The notes under the pieces were generated by a model, which worked only from the letters and a program-made list of their open reading frames with translations, was not told the DNA's origin and did not search any database. From contig CANJRV010000008.1 in NCBI GenBank assembly GCA_947476825.1, forward strand, positions 1 to 50,535: 50,535 nt of DNA, read 5' to 3'. This document shows positions 17,658-25,540 of the stretch, one piece after another. Within the stretch, counting starts at the first letter, position 1; each line of letters opens with the position of its first letter. The DNA comes from Bacteroidota bacterium. Lineage in GTDB: Bacteria > Bacteroidota > Bacteroidia > Chitinophagales > Chitinophagaceae. A program made the position numbers and the translations under genes.

Positions 17658-18548
17658 ATGACTAAGATAATTCAGAAATTAAAGGATTATCAACAGTTGA
17701 TGAAACTCAATTTGAGTATGTTAGTTGTTTTTTCTAGCGTAGTTGGTTATATTATAGTTCCTGATTTGAAAGTAGAATGGCGGAATGTCTTGTTATTATT
17801 TATAGGCGGATTGCTCGTTACTGCTTCTGCTAATGCAACGAATGAAATAATAGAAAAAAATACGGATAAACTAATGAAAAGGACAATGGCAAGACCATTG
17901 CCTGATTCTAGAATGGGTATTATTGAGGTTTGTTCATTCATCGTAATCACATTGGCAATTGGATTATTTATCTTAGCCAAAAATTTTAATTATTCTTCTG
18001 CACTTATTGCATTCATTAGTTTTTTGCTCTACTCTTTTATTTACACGCCATTAAAACGGATTTCATCCATCTCTGTATTGGTTGGTGCAATACCAGGTTC
18101 ATTGCCTTGTTTAATTGGATGGTCGGCAGCAACGGAAACGGGGCATATTTGGAGTTGGCCTGCATGGACTTTATTTATTATTCAATTCTTTTGGCAGTTT
18201 CCACATTTTTGGTCTATCGCTTGGATAGCCCATGAAGATTATGAAAGAGCAGGAATGAAGATGTTGCCACGTGCTGGTAAGATAGGTTATTTCACTGCTT
18301 TTCAATGTGTATTATATAGTGCTATTTTAATTCCATTAAGCGCATTACCAATGGTAGTTGGTTTAGGTGGAATCATTTCTATTACAGGTCTGGGATTAGC
18401 AGGTCTTTGGATGTTATACAATTCCATTCAATTTTTAAAAAACAATTCAGATACGAAAGCACGGAAGGTGATGTTTTCTTCTTTTGTGTATTTGCCTGTA
18501 GTACTAATTACCTTAGTAATTGATAAGTATATCTATTTTTATGGGTAG
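17658..18548 (+). CDS. ctaB: Heme O synthase (protoheme IX farnesyltransferase)
   Basis: 296 residues from the ATG at 17658 (MTKIIQKLKDYQQLMKLNLS). The frame is open upstream to a TTG at 17613, but that extension has no family likeness. The first aspartate-rich prenyl-diphosphate region appears as ATNEIIEKNTDKLMKRTMARPLP. The second appears as FPHFWSIAWIAHEDYERAGMKMLP. Seven to nine hydrophobic helices are present. It farnesylates heme B to heme O, the precursor of the cofactor of the CoxA encoded just upstream. The location 87 bp after coxA supports joint expression. Confidence 0.93.
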   Translation: MTKIIQKLKDYQQLMKLNLSMLVVFSSVVGYIIVPDLKVEWRNVLLLFIGGLLVTASANATNEIIEKNTDKLMKRTMARPLPDSRMGIIEVCSFIVITLAIGLFILAKNFNYSSALIAFISFLLYSFIYTPLKRISSISVLVGAIPGSLPCLIGWSAATETGHIWSWPAWTLFIIQFFWQFPHFWSIAWIAHEDYERAGMKMLPRAGKIGYFTAFQCVLYSAILIPLSALPMVVGLGGIISITGLGLAGLWMLYNSIQFLKNNSDTKARKVMFSSFVYLPVVLITLVIDKYIYFYG

Positions 18549-18581
18549 AGTAATTTGGTATTAATTAATCGTAAATCCTGT

Positions 18582-18613
18582 CAAATTATATTAAATTTCA
18601 GAAATATAATTTG
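18582..18613. terminator. Possible AT-rich hairpin between convergent genes
   Basis: CAAATTATATT (18582-18592) pairs perfectly with AATATAATTTG (18603-18613) around a 10-nt loop. It lies between the convergent ctaB and the minus-strand secreted protein gene. There is no GC-rich stem, so termination is only suggested by location. Confidence 0.35.
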
Positions 18614-18691
18614 GGCTAGCTGCAAATGTTTTTGGAAATTCAAAATAGTCTTGGTTTGAAGTATGTCTCAAAATTAAGATGCCCCATTTCT

Positions 18692-19210
18692 CTAATTTAC
18701 CTTCTGAATTTTGTAGGAAAAATTTTCAGAGGTTCCATTCTTGCCAGGTTTTTTTACTACTAAATAATAAGACCCTGCTGCTAAAGAATGAACATTCAAA
18801 ATCCATTTATTAGTTCCTTCTTTCAATGGAAGGGTTTTGCTTAATACTATTTTACCTGCAGCATCAAACAATTGATATGAACCTGTAGCTTCTGCCGCTT
18901 CTAATGTTTCTACAAAAAGTATATCCTCTGTTGGATTTGGATATACTTTGATGTTGTCCATATCATTATCAATGCCTTGACTTGTTGGATTTGTAGACGA
19001 CACACTTCCTTTTGATGTAGGTTGTAAAAAGCCTTGTGTGACAATTAAATTCGCATTTTTTTCAGTAGACACCAAAGTCATTTCGCCAATACTGTACTCA
19101 TAAGTATTTCCATTAATGACAGCGGAATGGCTACTCACATTAAAACTTGTTTGTGCAAATGCAGTTCCAATTGAACAAATAAAAAGCAAGGATATGGTTA
19201 TTTTTTTCAT
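18692..19210 (-). CDS. Small secreted protein with type A T9SS sorting domain
   Basis: 172 residues from the ATG at 19210, chosen because it gives a clean signal peptide (MKKITISLLFICSIGTAFAQ). The mature region starts TSFNVSSHSAVINGNTYEYSIGEMTLVST, a short N-terminal domain common in Bacteroidota secreted proteins. The rest is a sorting domain (IKVYPNPTEDILFVET...YQLFDAAGKIVLSKTL...LAAGSYYLVV...YKIQKVN). It is expected to be a substrate of the type IX system whose motor is encoded at 29.8-34.6 kb. Function unknown. Confidence 0.8.
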   Translation of the reverse strand: MKKITISLLFICSIGTAFAQTSFNVSSHSAVINGNTYEYSIGEMTLVSTEKNANLIVTQGFLQPTSKGSVSSTNPTSQGIDNDMDNIKVYPNPTEDILFVETLEAAEATGSYQLFDAAGKIVLSKTLPLKEGTNKWILNVHSLAAGSYYLVVKKPGKNGTSENFSYKIQKVN

Positions 19211-19291
19211 GATTGGATTTTTTAAAGTGGTTGCTAAGGTAAAACAAAATAAGTATTTAATAGATGTAGCTCGTAAAATTTTATTTGGATG

Positions 19292-19323
19292 CAAATGTAT
19301 AAAACCTGTGTCTTTTGAAACAA
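19292..19323 (-). promoter_or_regulatory. Bacteroidetes-type promoter for the minus-strand secreted protein
   Basis: Read on the minus strand: TTG (19323-19321), a 21-nt spacer, then TACATTTG (19299-19292), matching the -33/-7 pattern of the phylum. It is about 80 bp upstream of the ATG at 19210. Confidence 0.45.
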
Positions 19324-19347
19324 CAACTACTTTCTGTGAAATTCATT

Positions 19348-19355
19348 TAGCTTTG
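19348..19355 (+). promoter_or_regulatory. Possible -7 element for the radical SAM gene
   Basis: TAGCTTTG fits TAnnTTTG and lies 20 bp before the TTG start at 19376. A -33 element at standard spacing is absent. Confidence 0.3.
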
Positions 19356-19375
19356 TCGCGCAAACAATATTATCC

Positions 19376-21571
19376 TTGTCAATCTCTGTATTCATATTTA
19401 CACCGCCATTTACACAACTCAATACACCGTACCCAGCGTCTGCTTATTTGAAGGGGTTTTTAAATACGAAAAATATAACTTCATTTCAAGCAGATTTAGG
19501 TATAGAGGTTGTCTTGGCAATTTTCTGTAAAGAAGGACTCAGTGCTATTTTCAAGCGAATAGAACAATCGGACTTACCCTTATCGGATAATGCTAATCGT
19601 ATGTTACATCTGCAAGCACAATATATTAAAACAATAGATGGTGTAATTGGATTTTTGCAGGGCAAGAATCCAACCTTGGCGGATAGTATTTGTCAAGAAG
19701 GATTTTTACCGCGTGCTTCACGATTCGATGCTTTGCCCGATTTTCAATGGGCTTTTGGTGCCATGGGAATTCAAGATAAGGCAAAGCAAATAGCCACTTT
19801 TTATTTGGAAGATATTTCTGATTTAATACAAGAATGCATAGACGATCATTTTGGTTTTAGTAGATATGCCGAACGTATGGGGCGTTCTGCAAATGTGTTT
19901 GATGAATTATACGATGCCTTGCAAAATGAACCAACTTATATAGATACCATTTGCTTGCATATTTTAGAAGAAAAACTAAATAAACTACAACCAAAATTAG
20001 TTGCGATTTCAGTTCCATTTCCAGGGAATTTATATAGCGCGTTGCGATGTGGATTGTGGATCAAGAAAAATATGCCCCATGTGAAAGTCGCACTGGGTGG
20101 TGGTTTTGCCAATACCGAATTGCGTTCGGTATCAGATGAACGTGTATTTGAATGTGTCGATTTTATTTTGTTGGATGATGGGGAATCACCATTAGAATGT
20201 TTGCTAGAATATATAGATGGCAAGAGACAATTGAATGAATTGAAAAGAACATTTTGTCTTGTCAACAAACAGGTGATGTATATAAATAATTCAGGTTGTA
20301 ATGACTATAAACAACATGAACTTGGTACGCCTGATTATCGTGATTTACTTTTAGACAAATATATTTCAGTCATAGAAATAGTAAATCCAATGCATCGATT
20401 ATGGAGCGATGGCAGATGGAATAAATTGACTATGGCACATGGTTGCTATTGGGGCAAATGTACTTTCTGTGATATATCATTAGATTATATAAAAACCTAT
20501 GAACCATTAACTGCTTCACTATTGTGTGATAGAATAGAAGAGTTAATAGCACAAACTGGACAAACTGGATTTCATTTTGTGGATGAAGCTGCACCACCGG
20601 CATTAATGCGTGCCTTGGCAATTGAAATTTTAAAACGAAAATTAGTCATCACATGGTGGACCAATATTCGTTTTGAAAAAAGTTTCACTAGAGATCTTTG
20701 TTTATTGTTGCGTGCTTCCGGCTGCATTGCTGTTTCGGGTGGTTTAGAAGTCGCTTCGGATAGACTATTGCTTTTGATAGAAAAAGGAGTTACAGTAGAT
20801 CAAGTAGCGAAAGTAACCAGCTATTTTACGCAAGCAGGAATTATGGTTCATGCTTATTTGATGTATGGATTTCCAACACAAACCGCACAAGAGACGATCG
20901 ATTCATTGGAAATGGTAAGACAAATGTTTGAAACAGGGATTTTAAAATCTGCTTTTTGGCATCAATTTGCGATGACTGCACACAGCCCAATAGGACTGCA
21001 TCCGGAAAAATATCAAGTAGAGAAAGAACAAGATACTCTCGGTTCATTTGCCAATAATGATATTGTGCACATCGATAAAAAAGGGGCTAAACATGATGCA
21101 TTTAGTTTTGGTTTGAAAAAATCATTATTCAATTATATGCACCATACTTGTTTGGATAAACCATTACAACATTGGTTCGATTTTAAAACACCTCTTACCA
21201 GCATTCCGAAAGATTATATCTTGAAGGTTTTAAACAATGAGGTAATGCCTGTAATAAAACCATCCTCAAAAATTATCTTTATAGGCAATATGCCAACGGT
21301 TTCTTTTTCGGTGCAAAGTAAAAAAGGAATGCAACGCGAAATGATGAGTTTGCTTTTTTTTACAGCCATAGAAAATATAAAAATTCAATTACCAAAAGAG
21401 AATGGAGAATGGTTGTTGACCTTATTACAAAATGCGCATATCGATAATGCAAATGCGATGACCATGCAAGATGCGATGCTTAGTTATGCAGCTGCAGGTT
21501 TAGAAGATTTTGATTTATTCTGGTACAATAAACCAATGAATGGATTGAATAGAGTAGGGCTTTTGGTGTAA
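19376..21571 (+). CDS. B12-binding/radical SAM family protein
   Basis: 731 residues from a TTG start. No ATG is close, and the first residues (SISVFIFTPPFTQLNTPYPA) are the usual opening of this family. Domain order: an N-terminal region, a cobalamin-binding-like Rossmann part around residues 200-290 (LVAISVPFPGNLYSALRCG...VKVALGGGFANTEL...FILLDDGESPLE), then the radical SAM core. The cluster motif GCYWGKCTFCD gives Cys357, 362 and 365, spaced CX4CX2C rather than the classical CX3CX2C. Downstream is HFVDEAAPP...WWTNIRFEKSFT...SGGLEVASDRLL, consistent with a TIM-barrel fold. Substrate unknown. It stands alone, divergent from the secreted protein gene at 18692-19210. Confidence 0.8.
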   Translation: MSISVFIFTPPFTQLNTPYPASAYLKGFLNTKNITSFQADLGIEVVLAIFCKEGLSAIFKRIEQSDLPLSDNANRMLHLQAQYIKTIDGVIGFLQGKNPTLADSICQEGFLPRASRFDALPDFQWAFGAMGIQDKAKQIATFYLEDISDLIQECIDDHFGFSRYAERMGRSANVFDELYDALQNEPTYIDTICLHILEEKLNKLQPKLVAISVPFPGNLYSALRCGLWIKKNMPHVKVALGGGFANTELRSVSDERVFECVDFILLDDGESPLECLLEYIDGKRQLNELKRTFCLVNKQVMYINNSGCNDYKQHELGTPDYRDLLLDKYISVIEIVNPMHRLWSDGRWNKLTMAHGCYWGKCTFCDISLDYIKTYEPLTASLLCDRIEELIAQTGQTGFHFVDEAAPPALMRALAIEILKRKLVITWWTNIRFEKSFTRDLCLLLRASGCIAVSGGLEVASDRLLLLIEKGVTVDQVAKVTSYFTQAGIMVHAYLMYGFPTQTAQETIDSLEMVRQMFETGILKSAFWHQFAMTAHSPIGLHPEKYQVEKEQDTLGSFANNDIVHIDKKGAKHDAFSFGLKKSLFNYMHHTCLDKPLQHWFDFKTPLTSIPKDYILKVLNNEVMPVIKPSSKIIFIGNMPTVSFSVQSKKGMQREMMSLLFFTAIENIKIQLPKENGEWLLTLLQNAHIDNANAMTMQDAMLSYAAAGLEDFDLFWYNKPMNGLNRVGLLV

Positions 21572-21640
21572 ATCTTGAGATTTGCGTTCATCATTTTACA
21601 TTCCTTTTAGATAGGAAAAAGAAGTTTCAATAGAGGATGC

Positions 21641-21722
21641 ATTGCGGCAACGATTGTAGCGGAAATCCTTTTTGCTGGCTCTGCAGCAAAAAGATTGCAG
21701 CGTAAAGCGTGTTCGCCGCCCA
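21641..21722. repeat. Dispersed hairpin element (GATTGTAGCGG type), copy 1
   Basis: The core GATTGTAGCGGAAATCC is followed by a hairpin CTTTTTGCT...AGCAAAAAG and then GATTGCAGCG, so a near-repeat of the 10-mer brackets the hairpin. Flanking GCGGC (644-648) and GCCGC (716-720) could pair outside. A related copy lies at 42891-42967. It occupies the 280-bp gap before the FKBP gene. Confidence 0.55.
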
Positions 21723-21822
21723 AATTATTTTTATTATAGGATGTAATGTTCCATTTCAACTTTAGGAATTTTAGCTCTCGATATAAGCTTTGTCCATACA
21801 CACACCAAACTAAAAAAATACC

Positions 21823-21830
21823 TACATTTG
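21823..21830 (+). promoter_or_regulatory. Possible -7 element for the FKBP gene
   Basis: TACATTTG fits TAnnTTTG and lies 21 bp before the ATG at 21852; no clear -33 element is seen. Confidence 0.35.
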
Positions 21831-21851
21831 CGCACAAATAAAAAATGCCGC

Positions 21852-22319
21852 ATGAAGAGAATAATATTAGCGATTGGAATGGTTTGGATAGTGTTGGGTA
21901 GTTGCAAGAAAAAAGATGATGGCTGCACAATACCTACCACTACAGCTGCGGATAGTGAAATTTTAGCCTTGAAACAAGAACTGATTTCTCAAGGAATTAA
22001 TGCAACACAAGATAGTCATGGATTTTTTTATAAAATCAATAGTGCTGGAAGTGGCGATAAACCAGATTTATGTTCAAGCGTCACCGTGAATTATACAGGA
22101 AAATTAATGGATGGTTCTGTATTTGATGCAAACAATAATATTACCTTTTCATTGGGTAAATTAATTGTCGGATGGCAAGAAGGGATTCCATTAATTGCAA
22201 AAGGTGGTAGTATAGAATTATATCTTCCACCTTCATTGGCATATGGAAACACCGCACAAGGTGGCATTCCTGCGAATTCAAATTTAATTTTTCAAATTGA
22301 TTTGTTGAACGTGCAGTAA
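21852..22319 (+). CDS. FKBP-type peptidyl-prolyl cis-trans isomerase lipoprotein
   Basis: 155 residues from the ATG at 21852, which gives a lipoprotein signal ending at Cys18 (GMVWIVLGSCKKKDD). An in-frame alternative at 21828 would add eight poorly fitting residues. After a linker, the FKBP fold is clear: SVTVNYTGKLMDGSVFD, FSLGKLIVGWQEGIPLIAKG, and LPPSLAYG...GGIPANSNLIFQIDLLNV. It probably catalyses prolyl isomerisation during folding of exported proteins in the periplasm. Several copies per genome are common in this phylum. Confidence 0.88.
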   Translation: MKRIILAIGMVWIVLGSCKKKDDGCTIPTTTAADSEILALKQELISQGINATQDSHGFFYKINSAGSGDKPDLCSSVTVNYTGKLMDGSVFDANNNITFSLGKLIVGWQEGIPLIAKGGSIELYLPPSLAYGNTAQGGIPANSNLIFQIDLLNVQ

Positions 22320-22323
22320 TTTG

Positions 22324-22490
22324 CAAATTCCAAAAATCAAATTCCAAATACGTACCCCCAATTTTCAAATTTTCCAATTTTCAAATTTTCCAATTTTCAA
22401 ATTTTCCAATTGCATTTTCAAATTCAAACAACTTTCTACTTTTTACTTTCGACTTTATACTAACTACTAATTACTAACTACTAACTACTA
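22324..22490. repeat. Compound low-complexity intergenic repeat upstream of the PLP enzyme gene
   Basis: 22324-22425 is built from AAATTCCAAA and TTTTCAAATTTTCCAA words. 22431-22490 is built from ACTTTCTACTTTTTACTTTCGAC and ACTAACTACT words. Together they fill the gap between the FKBP gene and the ATG at 22495. Both word families recur elsewhere (4453, 27450; 39557, 42693, 42970). Confidence 0.75.
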
Positions 22491-22494
22491 AAAA

Positions 22495-23637
22495 ATGTAC
22501 AAACTAGACACACAACTCATACACGCAGGCATTAGCCCAGACCCAAGTACTGGCGCCATCATGACCCCAATATATCAAACTTCCACTTATGTGCAAGAAG
22601 CGCCTGGCGTGCATAAAGGATATGAGTATGCACGTACACAAAATCCTACACGAACAGTTTTGCAGAATGCATTAGCAGCGATTGAACAAGGGAAACATGG
22701 ATTGTGTTTTGGTTCTGGTTTAGCAGCAACAGATGCTATCGCGAAATTATTGAATCCAGGTGATGAGGTAATTTCTACGAATGATTTGTATGGCGGTACT
22801 TATCGAATATTTACAAAAGTATTTGAACGTTACGGAGTTAAATTTCATTTTACCGGAATGTCTGATATGTCTTCTATTGAATCTTTGGTTAATGCAAATA
22901 CCAAAATGATTTGGATAGAAACGCCAACAAATCCTTTACTCAATATTATAGATATAGAAGCGTGTGCAGCGATTGCAAAAAAGCATAATTTATTATTGGT
23001 GGTGGACAATACATTTGCTTCTCCTTATTTGCAAAATCCATTGACTTTAGGTGCTGATATTGTTGTTCATTCTGCGACAAAATATTTGGGCGGACATTCA
23101 GATGTAGTACATGGTGCCATCATTGTAAACTCGGATGAGTTGAATGAAAAATTATCTTTTATTCAAAATGCGTGTGGTGCTGTTCCTGGTCCACATGATT
23201 GCTGGTTGGTGTTGCGTGGAATCAAAACTTTGCATGTTCGTATGCAGCGCCATTGCGAAAATGGAGAAAAAGTTGCCCATTTTTTACGCAATCATCCAAA
23301 GGTAGAAAAAGTATATTGGATAGGATTTGAAGATCATCCGAATCATGATGTAGCCAAAAAACAAATGCGTGGTTTTGGTGGCATGATTTCTTTTATTTTG
23401 AAAGGAGATGTATTAGAAGATGCTATGAAAGTATTGAGCGGAACAAAATTATTTGCATTGGCTGAATCGCTTGGTGGTGTAGAAAGTTTGATTGGTCATC
23501 CAGCTAGCATGACACATGGTTCTATACCACGTGAAGAACGCATTAAAAATGGTTTAGCCGATTCACTCATCCGCTTAAGCGTAGGTATTGAAGATGTACA
23601 AGATTTAATAGATGATTTGCAAAATGCCATTGGATAA
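22495..23637 (+). CDS. PLP-dependent trans-sulfuration enzyme (cystathionine gamma-synthase / lyase family)
   Basis: 380 residues, the usual length of the Cys/Met metabolism PLP family. Motifs: PIYQTSTYV, YARTQNPTR, FGSGLAATDAI, TPTNPLL, DNTFASPYLQNPL, and the cofactor lysine Lys196 in HSATKYLGGHSDVVHG. The C-terminal part has AESLGGVESLIGHPASMTH and RLSVGIED. It makes or cleaves cystathionine in methionine/cysteine metabolism. Sequence reading alone does not separate gamma-synthase from gamma- or beta-lyase. No met genes neighbour it. The gene is preceded directly by low-complexity repeats rather than any recognisable SAM riboswitch. Confidence 0.9.
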   Translation: MYKLDTQLIHAGISPDPSTGAIMTPIYQTSTYVQEAPGVHKGYEYARTQNPTRTVLQNALAAIEQGKHGLCFGSGLAATDAIAKLLNPGDEVISTNDLYGGTYRIFTKVFERYGVKFHFTGMSDMSSIESLVNANTKMIWIETPTNPLLNIIDIEACAAIAKKHNLLLVVDNTFASPYLQNPLTLGADIVVHSATKYLGGHSDVVHGAIIVNSDELNEKLSFIQNACGAVPGPHDCWLVLRGIKTLHVRMQRHCENGEKVAHFLRNHPKVEKVYWIGFEDHPNHDVAKKQMRGFGGMISFILKGDVLEDAMKVLSGTKLFALAESLGGVESLIGHPASMTHGSIPREERIKNGLADSLIRLSVGIEDVQDLIDDLQNAIG

Positions 23638-23697
23638 TGCAAATTGTTCTAAACGTATTATCATGTGTGCATTCTCAATTTTCAGTAGCATTTTGTG

Positions 23698-24456
23698 ATG
23701 CAAGATTTACGTAAATTTCTAGATCAAAAAGTAGTAGAATATAATCAGCTAAAGTTTATTGAGCGGGATCCAATTTGTGTCCCGCATCGATATGCTAAAA
23801 AACAAGATATTGAAATTGCAGGTTTTTTTGCGGCTATATTGGCTTGGGGAAATCGTACAACCATAATTCAAAATGCAACAAGAATTATGAATGCCATGGA
23901 CAATGCGCCGCATGATTTTATTTCTCATCATTCAGATAATGATTTGAAAGCATTTTTAGATATCAAGCATCGAACATTCAATGCTACGGACTTACTTTAT
24001 TTTATTCATTTTCTACACTTTCATTACAAACAAAATGATAGTTTGGAATCTGCATTTTGTAGAAACAAAACAGAAGGAATGAAGGAAAGGCTTACTGCAT
24101 TTAATCAGTATTTTTTTTCTATTGAACATCCGCAACGAACCCAAAAACACATTTCATCTCCAGCAAAAAATTCTGCTTGTAAGCGCTTGAATATGTATTT
24201 ACGTTGGATGGTCCGACAAGATAAACAGGGTGTAGATTTTGGCATTTGGAAAAAAATAAAAATGAATGAATTAATATGTCCTTTGGATATACATGTATCT
24301 AATGTGGCATTTCGTTTACAATTAATTCCTCAGCAAAAAGCCAATTGGCAAATAGCCCAAATCCTCACGGAACGATTAAGAGAATTTGATGCAAAGGATC
24401 CAGCCAAATATGATTTTGCTTTATTCGGATTAGGTGCTGAAGAAAAAGTGAGGTAA
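23698..24456 (+). CDS. TIGR02757 family protein (DUF2400)
   Basis: 252 residues from the ATG at 23698; a GTG immediately before it is in frame. It opens DLRKFLDQKVVEYNQLKFIERDPICVPHRY and continues DIEIAGFFAAILAWGNRTTII, the pattern of the uncharacterised TIGR02757 family of Bacteroidota and others. Later segments fit the same family: SACKRLNMYLRWMVRQD, and CPLDIHVSNVAFRLQL with a conserved Asp-His pair. The family has remote likeness to helix-hairpin-helix DNA glycosylase-like folds, but no function is established. No signal peptide; cytoplasmic. Confidence 0.8.
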   Translation: MQDLRKFLDQKVVEYNQLKFIERDPICVPHRYAKKQDIEIAGFFAAILAWGNRTTIIQNATRIMNAMDNAPHDFISHHSDNDLKAFLDIKHRTFNATDLLYFIHFLHFHYKQNDSLESAFCRNKTEGMKERLTAFNQYFFSIEHPQRTQKHISSPAKNSACKRLNMYLRWMVRQDKQGVDFGIWKKIKMNELICPLDIHVSNVAFRLQLIPQQKANWQIAQILTERLREFDAKDPAKYDFALFGLGAEEKVR

Positions 24457-24560
24457 AGTAAACTGCAAGAAATAAATGAAAGCCTGATTTTCTTTTTGAA
24501 TGCGACTATACTTTTTTTGAAAATTAATTCAGTACGTTTGTTATCATTCAAATAGGAAAT

Positions 24561-25439
24561 ATGAAAAAGCAAACAAACATTTTACGAAGGATATTACTGA
24601 CTTTTATTTTAGGGCTGCAAATTTCTGTATCGCTATTTGCACAAAGTAAGCCAGCTTATATCATTTATAATTCGAATGGAAAGAAAGTATCGTATGCAAA
24701 AATGCATAGAGCAGCCGCATCATCCGATATGGTATTATTTGGCGAACAACATAATAATGCTATAGCACATTGGTTGCAATTGGAATTGACCAAAGATTTA
24801 CTGCAAGAGCGAGCGTTAACCTTAGGTGCTGAAATGTTTGAGGCAGATAATCAAGATGCATTGAATAAATATTTATCTGGTAATATCACGGTAAAAAAAT
24901 TAGATAGCATCGCTCGATTATGGCCAAATTTTACTACAGATTATAAACCATTAGTTGATATAGCGAAAGACAGTCATTTGGTTTTTGTAGCTACAAATAT
25001 TCCACGTCGACATGCTGGACTTGTGGCTAAAGGCGGCTTTGAAAGATTGGATACCATTTCGGCGCAAGAAAAAAAATGGATTGCCCCATTGCCAATTGCA
25101 TATGATTCTACGCTTTCACAATATGAAAATATGATACAGATGATGGGTGGACATGGTGGCGCCAACATGCCGAAAGCCCAAGCAATAAAAGATGCAACCA
25201 TGGCCTATTTTATTTTACAGAATTATAAACCGGATAGTTTATTTATTCATTTCAATGGCGCATACCATAGTGATTACTATCAAGGTATTTTATGGTATTT
25301 GAAAAATAAACAAGCCGATTTAATGTATACTACTATTAGTACTGTTACGCAAACAGACATTAGCAGCCTAGACGAAGAAAACATTGGCAAAGCGGATTTT
25401 ATTATTTGTGTCGATGAAGATGTGACTACGACTTATTAA
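24561..25439 (+). CDS. ChaN-like haem-binding uptake protein (Tiki/DUF399 superfamily)
   Basis: 292 residues with a signal peptide ending near LFAQS (residue 30). ChaN-family motifs are visible: DMVLFGEQHNNAIAHWLQLEL, LGAEMFEADNQDALNKYL, and the late FIHFNGAYHSDYYQGILWYL. In the family, related proteins bind haem, and the fold is shared with TraB/Tiki metalloprotease-like proteins. The ligand here is not known. It is expected to be exported. TACGTTTG at 24533-24540 may be its -7 promoter element. Confidence 0.8.
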   Translation: MKKQTNILRRILLTFILGLQISVSLFAQSKPAYIIYNSNGKKVSYAKMHRAAASSDMVLFGEQHNNAIAHWLQLELTKDLLQERALTLGAEMFEADNQDALNKYLSGNITVKKLDSIARLWPNFTTDYKPLVDIAKDSHLVFVATNIPRRHAGLVAKGGFERLDTISAQEKKWIAPLPIAYDSTLSQYENMIQMMGGHGGANMPKAQAIKDATMAYFILQNYKPDSLFIHFNGAYHSDYYQGILWYLKNKQADLMYTTISTVTQTDISSLDEENIGKADFIICVDEDVTTTY

Positions 25440-25540
25440 AGTAGTAAACTTTTATTACAACCCAATCCATTTTGTTAGTTGAAAGAATAAAAAATTTCTA
25501 TTCGCATTTGTTGTAAATTTATTTTTTAAAAAATAAACGC

